Shown piece after piece: positions 45,942 to 54,913 of a stretch of 55,845 bases of DNA. This DNA is from Cochliopodium minus (Eukaryota > Discosea > Himatismenida > Cochliopodiidae): contig JAMYWO010000157.1 of the NCBI GenBank assembly GCA_024220525.1, positions 1 through 55,845 of the forward strand, read 5' to 3'. The notes beneath the pieces are model-generated. The model saw only the letters and a program-made list of their open reading frames with translations. It had not been told where the DNA came from and searched no databases. Within the stretch, counting starts at the first letter, position 1, and each line of letters starts with the position of its first letter. Position numbers and translations under genes: made by a program.

Positions 45942-47319
45942 TCAAAAAATTTTAGTACTCTCAGCCCTGATGATGTATTTCGTTCCCTTTGTAATCTTTG
46001 CTCCTTCATGATAACTAAAATTATTTTAAAAAATTTTCAAAAAAAAAACTAATTTAAATTAAAAATTAAAAATTTTAAAATTAATTTAAAAATAAATTTA
46101 TTTAAAAAATAATCATAATTTTAATTATAAAATAAAAAATAAAGAAATTACCTTTCATGAGTAAATATCAACGCTTTCCCTTTTTTGGGAGAAACGCTTG
46201 CTAAAAGATCATCCTCGTTGACAAAGTTGCCCCTTTTCCCCTCCAGTTTGGATTGCAAAGGTTCTTTGTAAAAATTTGTTTTCCCTCCTTCATAATCATC
46301 GTTGAGGTAAATAAGAACAGTGTAAATGCTACTCTCATCATCTCCAGGAACCCAAGGACCATCTTTTATCAAAAAAAAGGTTAATAAAAAATTGTTCGTA
46401 AAAAATTAATATCCGCTAACAAAATAAATCTTTTTTTTTTACCAATATGAGGCTGGAAACAATATCCTTCTTCGTATTTTGCAAATTTAACACATTTGTT
46501 CAAACCACTTGCTTTCCATGTTCCCTCTGTTCCAAAACCAATTGGCTGAAGAAATAACAAATCTTCATCTTTTAAAATCTTTTGTATTCTTTTCCATATC
46601 ACGTTGGTGAGTTCTTCATCCACGACCAATATTCTAATTGATAGAAAAAATGTTTAGGAATTAAAAAGAAGAAAATTTCTTTGGAATTCTATTTAAATTT
46701 ACATCTCATTTCCTCTATAGTCTTTTTCATATTGTTGGGTGAGATCTTTATAGCCTGCTTTGATAGAATTCTTCACATAATAATCACATTCTTCTGCAGA
46801 TAAAATATTATCCGCTGTGAATACTATATTATCTTCCACTTTAAAATCTTCCCTGGTTATCTCCAGATTATTAACTCCTAAACCCTTAGGAGGTTTTATG
46901 ATTTTGTAGTTTCTGGGAGAAGTGTAAAGCATTTCTTTCACATGTGCCAAATATTTTCTTTTATTGCTTGTTCTGATCTCCTCTATCCCTTTTTCTAAAA
47001 TTTCATCCAATTTCACATCTATTTTGCTTTCCTTCTTCAATTTTCTTGCCTCTCCTCTTTTAATTTCCCTTGATTTATCAGATAAAATGTTTGTTTGTTT
47101 CATCGTGATGAAATTGACTTCATATATCTGTATTTTTTCAAGATAGAGTGTTATTGTCTCATATGTTTTATTCTTGAGAAAGGATTGGTAAGAAAATTCT
47201 AATTTAATGCAAGTCGATGGATAATATTGTCTAAACATTCCATTATCTTCTTTGAAATACCAAACTACGTATTCATCTTCCAAAAATACTCTTTTATTCT
47301 TTTCTTCACCTTTCATCAT
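45942..47319 (-). CDS. WWE domain / prolyl 4-hydroxylase (2OG-Fe(II) dioxygenase) fusion
   Basis: Exons 47319-46703, 46633-46443, 46362-46152 and 46014-45942 (TGA) join in phase to 363 residues. The N-terminal 80 or so residues match a WWE domain (VVWYFKEDNGMFRQYYPS, then YEVNFITMKQTN). A Lys/Glu-rich helix follows. From about 175 the fold is a prolyl 4-hydroxylase (NILSAEECDYYV). Iron ligands HxD are in FQPHIDGPWVPGDD, with the distal His in SYHEGAKIT and the 2-oxoglutarate Lys in GTKYIIRAE. It is typical of soluble P4H enzymes, without signal peptide or membrane span, so it acts in cytosol or nucleus. WWE domains bind poly(ADP-ribose) or occur in ubiquitin ligases. The stop is 53 bp from the ATG of the F-box gene downstream on the same strand. 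Confidence 0.87.
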
Positions 47320-47664
47320 TTTTTTATTTATTTTTTAATTTAAAGAATAGAGAATTGATTTGCAAAGATTTTCACTTAATTAAATTTTCTATCAATTCAT
47401 TCACCTTTAAATCCATTTCGAATTCATTTTAGAATTTGTGAAATTTGGTTTAATCTTTCAAATTTCCTAAATCAATGTATGTTCCTGAAAATTTATGGAG
47501 ATATCCACCTTACTTTGCAGTAAATATCTCTTTATGGAATTTTGTTTTTTTTCCAATCAAACTTTAGCTCAATTTCCAAAAATAGAGAAAATTAATAAAA
47601 TAAAAAAAAAATGTGAGGAAATTTAAAAAAAAAAAAAAACAAAATTAAACCTTTAAACACAAAA
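47320..47664. promoter_or_regulatory. Divergent spacer between the hydroxylase and Rap-like genes
   Basis: The 345 bases upstream of both divergent genes must hold their promoters. Several A-runs precede the Rap-like ATG. No TATA-like or other element stands out from the A/T background. Confidence 0.4.
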
Positions 47665-48219
47665 ATGTCAACAAATAAAACACAAATTATTGTGATGGGA
47701 TCAGGTGGAGTTGGAAAATCAGCAATAGTAGTTCAATATGTTCAAGGAGTATTCATTAAGGTGTATGATCCAACCATCGAAGATTCCTTCAGAAAGGTTA
47801 TTGAAGTGGATGGAAAACAAACGATAGCAGAGATAACAGATACTGCTGGAACCGAACAATTTTCCGCGATGAGAGATTTGTACATGAAAGATGGTGAAGG
47901 ATTTGTATTGGTTTACTCTGTAGATTGCAAACAATCATTTCAACAAATGAAAGAAATAAGGGAACAGATAATAAGGGTTAAAGATACTTCATTTGTTCCT
48001 ATCGTCATAATGGCTAACAAATGTGATTTGCCAAACAGAGAAATCACAAATGAAGAAGGGATTAAGCTTGCTGAGGAATGGGGTGCTTCTTATTTTGATG
48101 TATCTGCAAAGACCTGCACTAATATTCATGAGGGTTTCTTGGATGTTTTGAGAAAAGTGATGTATTCAAAAATCAAAACCCAAAAACCATTGAAATCTAA
48201 AAAATGTAGTATTTTGTAA
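47665..48219 (+). CDS. Rap-like small GTPase, divergent
   Basis: A single exon encodes 184 residues. The P-loop GSGGVGKSA, switch [12 protein letters not shown], switch [26 protein letters not shown] and SAK motifs are all present. The Thr at the position of Ras Gln61 (DTAGTEQF) is a Rap hallmark. The end CSIL is a CAAX box, with Leu favouring geranylgeranylation, preceded by a Lys-rich run. It differs from the neighbour at 48769 mainly in the first strand (TQIIVMG) and after switch I (VIEVDGKQTIAEIT). As a molecular switch it would act at membranes in adhesion or cytoskeletal signalling. Confidence 0.95.
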   Translation: MSTNKTQIIVMGSGGVGKSAIVVQYVQGVFIKVYDPTIEDSFRKVIEVDGKQTIAEITDTAGTEQFSAMRDLYMKDGEGFVLVYSVDCKQSFQQMKEIREQIIRVKDTSFVPIVIMANKCDLPNREITNEEGIKLAEEWGASYFDVSAKTCTNIHEGFLDVLRKVMYSKIKTQKPLKSKKCSIL

Positions 48220-48768
48220 AGAATAGCAATATGGAAAATTCTTGTATAATAAAATTTGTAAAATAAAAAGAGTAATTTTTTGAAATTGTGTGTTTTATTG
48301 TTTTAATCTTTCTATATTTCAAACTATCGTTTTTGATAATGAATTCAATCCATTCCACTCTTCAAATTACTCTATTGTGTTTCCAATTGAAGTATTCTAC
48401 GTTAATCCCATCCAATTCTTTTATTCTTAATTATTGTTTCATCTTTTAATTAAGTAATGGGTTGTTTATCAATTCCAAATTGTTCGAATATCTATATAAT
48501 TTAAGTTATTCCTGAATCCTTCGTGCAAATCTTCTCTATTCATAAATATTTTAATTTTCCTCAATTATTCATCAAATAATTTCCATTTTGGTTGTTATTG
48601 TGGTTTTCTATTTATGTTGATTCTTTATTGAAATCAATTTTTTTTTGTTTTTTGTTTAATTTTAACCAAAAATCCATAAATAACTTTAAAAAAATAATAA
48701 AAATTAATAATTAATCACTGTTAAAAATTATAAAAAAAAAAAGTAAAAAGAATAACAATCAAAGAAAA
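48220..48768. other. 549 bp spacer between the two Rap-like genes
   Basis: It contains the 3' end of the first gene, with the usual AATAAAA-like sequence near 48251, and the promoter of the second. No exon or repeat is visible, and T- and A-runs dominate. Confidence 0.55.
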
Positions 48769-49329
48769 ATGGTTCAAGAATATAAAATTGTTGTATTGGG
48801 AAGTGGTGGAGTAGGAAAATCAGCATTAACTGTTCAATTTGTACAAGGAGTATTTGTTGAGAAATATGATCCAACAATTGAAGATTCCTACCGTAAAAAC
48901 ATTGAAGTTGATGGAATACAATGTCTTCTTGAAATTTTGGATACTGCAGGTACTGAACAATTTACAGCAATGAGAGATTTATACATGAAAGATGGACAAG
49001 GATTTGTTCTTGTATATTCCATCGTTGCAAAATCTACCTTTACTGATTTGAATGATATAAGAGATCAAATTGTACGTGTAAAAGATACTGATGATTTCCC
49101 TTCAATTCTTGTTGGAAATAAATGCGATTTGGATGAACAAAGAGTTGTATCCAAAAATGAAGCTCAAGAATTATCAAGCAAATGGAAATCTTCTTATATG
49201 GAGGCTTCTGCAAAAACCTCTACTAACATTCAAGAATTATTCTTAGATTTGATCAGACAAATCAACAAAAAGGAAGGTCCATCTACCAAAAAGGGAGAAA
49301 AGAAAAAAGGAGGATGCAATCTTCTTTAA
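48769..49329 (+). CDS. Rap1-type small GTPase
   Basis: A single exon encodes 186 residues. It is a close Rap1 match: [31 protein letters not shown] in switch [21 protein letters not shown] in switch [18 protein letters not shown], a Lys/Gly-rich hypervariable end and CAAX CNLL. The effector region is identical to animal and amoebal Rap. In amoebae, Rap controls substrate adhesion and cell shape. It lies head-to-tail behind the divergent copy at 47665, so the two probably arose by tandem duplication. The spacer has an A-rich 5' flank before the ATG. Confidence 0.96.
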   Translation: MVQEYKIVVLGSGGVGKSALTVQFVQGVFVEKYDPTIEDSYRKNIEVDGIQCLLEILDTAGTEQFTAMRDLYMKDGQGFVLVYSIVAKSTFTDLNDIRDQIVRVKDTDDFPSILVGNKCDLDEQRVVSKNEAQELSSKWKSSYMEASAKTSTNIQELFLDLIRQINKKEGPSTKKGEKKKGGCNLL

Positions 49330-49634
49330 AAAAAAATAAAAAGGAATTTGAATAATAAATTATAAATTTTGTAAAATAAATAGTATTTTCCCATTTCTCT
49401 TTTTATTGAATCTTAAACCATCCTTCCCATCATTTGGTTTTATTTGAAAAGAAATAAATCAAATTGAACTCATTAAAAAATTTATAAAATGTTCAAAATG
49501 ATTGAAATTTTTTTGTTGAAATTACAATAGGAATGCAAAAAATAAAAAAATATTATTTGAAGGGAAGAAAAAAAATTTTCTTTATTTCACAAAAAATAAT
49601 TTCTGAATAAATACAAAAAAACAAGAAAGAATTC
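49330..49634. other. Convergent spacer, Rap1 and H2B 3' ends
   Basis: 305 A/T-rich bases lie between the two gene ends. I saw no stem-loop of the replication-dependent histone type after H2B, so its mRNA is probably polyadenylated. No gene seen. Confidence 0.5.
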
Positions 49635-50099
49635 TTATTCGGTGTTGTATTTTGTGACAGCTTTTGTTCCTTCAGATACAGCATGTTTTGCAAGTTCACC
49701 AGGAAGAACAAGTCTGACTGCAGTTTGAATTTCTCTTGAGGAAATGGTTGATTTCTTATTATATCTTGCAAGTCTTCCTGCTTCAGTTGCAATTTGTTCA
49801 AAAAGATCATGAACAAAAGAATCCATAATAACCATTGATTTCTTTGAGATACCAGTATCAGGATGTACTTGTTTCAATACTTTATAAATATAAGAAGCAT
49901 ATGAAGTGTTATTTGGTTTTTTTCTTTTTTTCTTCTCTTCTTCTCCTTCTTTTCCTTCAGTTGATGGTTTTTTCTTTGTTGGTTTCTTTCCTGCTGTTTT
50001 TCTTGGTTTTTCTTCAGTTGTTGTTACTGGTTTTTTCTTTCCTTTTGTTGATTTCTTTACTGTTGGTTCAGGATTTGTTTCTTCTTCGTGTGATGACAT
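49635..50099 (-). CDS. Histone H2B
   Basis: One exon encodes 154 residues. The histone fold ([20 protein letters not shown], then [39 protein letters not shown]) and the C-terminal helix ending [15 protein letters not shown] are typical H2B. The N-terminal tail is long (about 60 residues) and Lys/Glu/Thr-rich, with KKRKK just before the fold. It is divergently paired with the H2A gene at 50389, as in many eukaryotes, for equal expression in nucleosome assembly. Confidence 0.96.
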   Translation of the reverse strand: MSSHEEETNPEPTVKKSTKGKKKPVTTTEEKPRKTAGKKPTKKKPSTEGKEGEEEKKKRKKPNNTSYASYIYKVLKQVHPDTGISKKSMVIMDSFVHDLFEQIATEAGRLARYNKKSTISSREIQTAVRLVLPGELAKHAVSEGTKAVTKYNTE

Positions 50100-50388
50100 T
50101 TAGAGTATAAGTATTTAAAGGTTTAATACAATTTTGGTTTTTTTTTTTATTTTTTTGTAATTTTTTGTAATTTTTCAAAATTTTTTAAAATGTTACCAAG
50201 AAAAAAATTTTAAGAAGTTCAATAATTTTATTATTTTTAATATTTTCGTTCATTTATTTTTTTTTTTAAAACGGTAAACAGTTCAATAAAATTAAAAATT
50301 AAAAAAAATTAAAAAAAAAAAAAAAAAATTAACTGTATTCTTAATACTTTTAAAAAAAACTTAATAAACCAATAAACAACTCATTTAA
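50100..50388. promoter_or_regulatory. Shared divergent H2B/H2A promoter region
   Basis: These 289 bases lie between the ATG codons of H2B and H2A and should drive both. They contain long T-tracts on the H2B side and A-tracts on the H2A side, which may keep nucleosomes off. No specific factor site could be named. Confidence 0.6.
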
Positions 50389-50790
50389 ATGTCTCAAAAA
50401 TCAACCAAATCTCAAAAAGATAAAAAAGATCCAATTTCAAGATCATACAGAGCAGGATTACAATTTCCTGTTGGAAGAATTCATCGTTTCTTGAGAGAAG
50501 GAAAATATGCAGATCGTATTGGAGCAGGAGCACCTGTATATTTGACAGCTGTTTTGGAATATCTTGCAGCAGAAATTCTTGAATTGGCAGGAAATGCAGC
50601 AAGAGATAATAAGAAAACAAGAATCATTCCAAGACATATACAACTTGCTGTAAGAAATGATGAAGAATTGAATAAATTATTGCAACATGTTACAATTGCT
50701 AATGGTGGAGTTATTCCTTCTATTCATACTGTTTTGGTTCCAAAGAAATCAAAATCAAGAAAAGGAGGATCATCTTCCCAAGAATATTAA
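50389..50790 (+). CDS. Histone H2A with an H2A.X-type SQEY tail
   Basis: One exon encodes 133 residues. The H2A fold is clear: [19 protein letters not shown], then [38 protein letters not shown], and an acidic patch with NDEELNKLL. The C-terminus [15 protein letters not shown] ends in SQEY, the SQ-acidic-aromatic motif phosphorylated at DNA breaks in H2A.X. As in yeast, the main H2A here may double as H2A.X. It is the divergent partner of H2B at 49635. Confidence 0.96.
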   Translation: MSQKSTKSQKDKKDPISRSYRAGLQFPVGRIHRFLREGKYADRIGAGAPVYLTAVLEYLAAEILELAGNAARDNKKTRIIPRHIQLAVRNDEELNKLLQHVTIANGGVIPSIHTVLVPKKSKSRKGGSSSQEY

Positions 50791-51113
50791 AAAAAAAAAA
50801 GGAGAAAATATCCTTTTAAAAGTTTGTTTATTTAAAAAAAGAAATACGTAATATAATAAAATTTTTTTTTGAAATTGGAACATTCTATTCAAAAATACAA
50901 CCAAATTTATTTGAATATTCTACAGATTTTGATAGTTAAAATATGAATTTAGGAAACAATTTTTACTTTCAAATATGAAATGCTTTATGATAATAATAGA
51001 ATCAATAACAATAATATCAAGAAAAACTTCAAAGATTTGAATTATCTTTTTAAAATTCTGAATAGCGATGGAACAAAAAAATATTTTTTTTTCTATTGAA
51101 ATCAAAAATATAA
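50791..51113. other. Spacer between H2A and tRNA-Ile
   Basis: About 320 A/T-rich bases. An A-run follows the H2A stop, and A/T runs precede the tRNA. No exon or RNA is visible. Confidence 0.5.
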
Positions 51114-51186
51114 GGTCTCGTAGCTTAGTTGGTAGAGCGTGGTGCTAATAACGCCAAGGTCAAGGGTTCGATCCCCTTCGAGACCT
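51114..51186 (+). tRNA. tRNA-Ile (anticodon AAT)
   Basis: The 73 bases fold as a cloverleaf: acceptor GGTCTCG with CGAGACC, D arm GCTTAGTTGGTAGAGC, anticodon stem TGGTG/CGCCA around loop CTAATAA (anticodon AAT, read as inosine), and a T arm of AAGGG TTCGATC CCCTT. A-box and B-box promoter sequences are intact, and a T-run follows at about 51202 as the Pol III stop. There is no intron. The base after the acceptor stem is T, where tRNA-Ile normally has A as the discriminator. Confidence 0.95.
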
Positions 51187-51252
51187 AATTTTGAATCCAA
51201 TTTTTTTTTTATTTATTTTATAAAATAAAGAAATTTATACTTTAATCATAAG

Positions 51253-51415
51253 GAAAAATAATTTGCATAATTATGCGAATCACCATACACTGTATGTAAT
51301 ATCAATTGTATATTAGAAGTTATATCTCCAATATAGAGATGAATGATTTTTTTTATCGTGTTAAAAATATGTGGAGGTCCGGACACATATTAAAAAAGAA
51401 AAAAAAATTTCCCCT
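51253..51415 (+). mobile_element. MITE-like dispersed repeat, copy 2
   Basis: This is the inverted counterpart of 32131-32298. It contains GCATAATTATGC (palindromic) near one end and a degraded palindrome ATATGTGGAGGTCCGGACAC near the other, where copy 1 has a perfect one. It lies about 65 bp downstream of the tRNA gene. No coding capacity. Confidence 0.6.
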
Positions 51416-51489
51416 TATGATTATAGAATTAATTGGATTAATTTTATTTGAAGGTGTTCTTTGAAATTAATTAACAATCTAAAAAAAAA

Positions 51490-54400
51490 ATGAGAAACAT
51501 ATTCAACAATAAAAAGATTTTGAAGTTCCAATTGATCAAATCAAACAAAATTTTCTCATTTTCAAAGAGATCATATTCAGATATTCAAGAAAATGAATTG
51601 AATGAAAATGCACCAAGACATGGGAAGTTCTCTTATGAAGAAGGGAATAGATATTTGAAAAATAATCAATACATTGAAGCTATACAGTCCTTTGAGGATT
51701 CTGCCCTCGATGGAAATTTTGTTGCTTATAAAAGAATAGGAAAGATGTATGAGAAAGGATTGGGTGTAGAGGTGGATTATAAAAAGGCACTGGAATATTA
51801 TGAAAAATCTTTGGAATCTGGAAATGAAGCTGCCAATGTAAATTCTATTTACATCAATATCAAAATGAAAAGAGAAATTATTATTTCTATGCTTATATTT
51901 TGATCATAATTACATATTCTTTTTCTCATCCAATGAATCATTTTGCTTGTAATATAAGTTGAATAATTTTTATAATAAATCATCCTTTATGATATTCTCA
52001 GTTCAATAAGTGATATTTTTTATAAAAATTGGAAAAATCTTGAATTATTCGAAATTTCTAAGCATCAAATTTTGAGTTCTGTTTATATCAGATCATTTCA
52101 AGTATAATGCTTAAAATCTTAGTGATTACTGTATAATTGAAATCACTTTCTTTATAATGCACTAAATGTTTTTACAAAAAAAATTTTGAAGATGCTCATC
52201 ATGTCCGAGAATAACATATCTTAATTAGAAAGAAAAATATTTTATTTTTTTGTTTTATTTTAGATGCGATTCTTGGTTTTTACTGTTTGCTCAATAAAGT
52301 TTTATAATAAACAAATCCTGCTTGGATTATACATTATCCTTTTAATTCAATCTTTATCTTCAAATTATTTAAATCATATTTAATTTTTTATTAAAATAAA
52401 AATAACCAAAAATCAACCTCAAATATTTCTTTTTTTTTTACTGTTATTTTTGATTTTTTTAAATTTTTTGTGATTAAAATTTTTTAAATTTCAATTTTAA
52501 AAAAAAGGTTCACATTGGAAATTTGTATTTCGGAGGGAAAGGTGTCAAAAAAGACTATAAAAAGGCATTAGAATACTACAAACTAGGTGCAGAGGCGGGC
52601 AACTTGATGAGCATGAAGAATGCAGGCATCATTCTCTTCAACAAAAAATTTCCCGAAAGAGATATAAACGCTGCCTTTTATTACTTGGAGATGGCTGCTC
52701 AGATGGATGACGCTGAGGCTATGTATAATTGCGCTCTTATATTAAAAAATAAAGGTGGTTAAAATTTATTTTTATTTTTTCAATTTTTTATTCTTCATTT
52801 TTTTATTTTTTTATTTTTCTTAATTTCACTTCCACCATTTTTTTCTTCAATATTTTTGTTCATTTACATTTTTTGATTTTAGTTTTTATTTTTCATTTTT
52901 TATATTTTATATTTTTTATTTTTTATTTTTTATTTTTTTTTTTATTTTTTATTTATACCTTTTTTATATTTTGTATTCATTTTATTTCATTTTGTGTTAT
53001 TTAAAAAAAAAAAAAAGAGTTTGAAAATTTTAGTATGGAAAAATCACATGAATATTTCGAAAGAGCAGCGGAATTAGGGCACATTCCATCACTAGGGATT
53101 CTGGGGTCCAACTACTATATGGGGAAGGGGGTGGAGAAAGATCTCGAAAAGTCTTTTCATTACTACAAACTTGCTTCTGATAATGGCGACCCTGTTGCTT
53201 CTTATTTTCTTGGAAATATGTACCTCAAGGGTATTTTTTTTTTTAAAAAATTTAAACCTACAAAAAAAAAAAATATCAACTAAAAAATATTTCGTTAAAA
53301 ATTAAAAAAAAAATTATTTATTTTTAAAATTAAAGTATAAATAAACAAAAGTATATTAAATAAAAATAATTTTTTCAGATTATTTAAATTGTTTAATGAA
53401 ATAATCAATGAAATAATAAATAATCAATGAAATAATAAAAATATTTCATTAAAAGTTTTTTTGGTCAAAAGGTACTAAAAGAAAGAAATATTGAAAAGGG
53501 ATTAGAGTTTCATGTAAAATTTTTTTATTATTATTTTTATTTTATTTTTATTATTTGTTTATTTTTTTGATTTTTTTATTTATTTCATTTTTATTTTTAT
53601 TTAAATTTTAATTATCATTATTTTTTTATTTTTAATTTTAATTTATTTTTTTATTTTTATTTTTTATTTTTTATTTTTATTTTTATTTATTTTATTTTTT
53701 TATTTTTAATTTAAATTTATTTTTTTATTTTTATTTTTATTTTTATTTTTTATTTTTTTATTTCAGGAACTCGCAGCACAGAAAGGATCAGACATATGAT
53801 GTGCACCTTGGCTCGCATTTATTTGGAAGGAAAACTAGTCCCACACATGATTACCAAAAAGCTCTCCAGTACTACTGGAAGCAACTTCAAAAACAACAAC
53901 ACTTTGGCTTTCAAATTTATTTTATTCATTTTTTAATTTTTTGATTTATTCATTTTTATTTTTTTGATTTATATTTTTTTTATATTATTTTATTTTTTGA
54001 TTATTATTTTTTATTTTTAAATTTTTTTTATTTTTTATTTTTTATTTTTTATTTTTATTTTATTATTAAAATTTATTTTAATTTATAAATTCTTTGTTTT
54101 ATTAATATTATTTTATTTATTTATTTTTTTTATTTTTTTATTTTTTATTAATTTAATCTTTATTTTTTGAAAACTATTTTATAAATTTTTTTTTTTTTTT
54201 AATTTCTCATTTCATTAATAAGAGCAATTTAAATAATTGTACCAAAAGGGTTAGGTGTCAAAAAGGATGAAAGAAAAGCATTTGAAATGTTCCAATGGCT
54301 TTGAACTCAACTATTCCCAATTCTTACAACACTGTTGCTTATTGTTACGAAAATGGTTCAAAAAAATAAAAAAAAAATATAAAAATAAAAAATAAGCAAT

Positions 54401-54878
54401 AAATAAAAAGTATTAATAAATTAATTTCATAAATAATAATAAATGAAATTCAAAAAAATTAAATTAATGGTTCAAAAAAATAAAAATTAATTTTTAAAAT
54501 CATGAAAACAAAAAATAAAAAATAAAAAATAAAAAAACAAATTATAAAAAATAACAAAAATTAATAATAAAAATTCAAAAAAATAAAAAATAAAATTTAA
54601 AAAACCAAATAAAATTCAAAAAAATTATAAAATTTTGTTTATTAAAAGGGAAGGGTGTTGAAAAGAATTTGGAGAAAGCAGCAGAACACTACCATCAGGC
54701 TTTTCTCGCTGGAGACAAACACGCTACCAAGTCTCTTGCTTTTATTTATTTGAAACAAGAAAAGTTGGACAAGGCTGCCGTCTATTTGGATCGCATGGCT
54801 ACTTGGGGAGATGATTGGGCAAAAGGAAAGTTGTCCAAAATCAAAATTAAAGAGGAAAAAGAAACAGAAAAAAAATAA
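51490..54878 (+). pseudogene. Sel1-repeat protein gene with frameshifts in its second half
   Basis: Exons 51490-51837, 52508-52754 and 53018-53230 join in phase. The start MRNIFNNKKILKFQLIK, with KRSYS, looks like a mitochondrial presequence. Sel1 units follow (MYEKGLGVEVDYKKALEYYE; LYFGGKGVKKDYKKALEYYK; YYMGKGVEKDLEKSFHYYK). Later pieces are recognisable but out of frame: RNIEKGLEFH at 53472, LAAQKGSDI then MCTLARIYLEG and DYQKALQYYWKQL at 53767, and GLGVKKDERKAFEMFQW then ALNSTIPNSYNTVAYCYENG at about 54241. The last exon (54649-54878) is open (KNLEKAAEHYHQA) and ends in a Lys/Glu tail. At least four one- or two-base losses separate these. They may be sequencing errors or real decay. The last exon's good state makes errors plausible. 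Confidence 0.7.
52030..52275 (+). repeat. Dispersed repeat in the Sel1 gene first intron
   Basis: Blocks here match 13430-13880 in the Arp10-like intron in the same orientation (GCATCAAATTT region and TTAATTAGAAAGA followed by a T-rich run). Both introns are among the longest in the window. The limits and family are uncertain. Confidence 0.45.
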
Positions 54879-54913
54879 AAATCAAACAAACAAAAATTTT
54901 TGAATTTTTTTTT

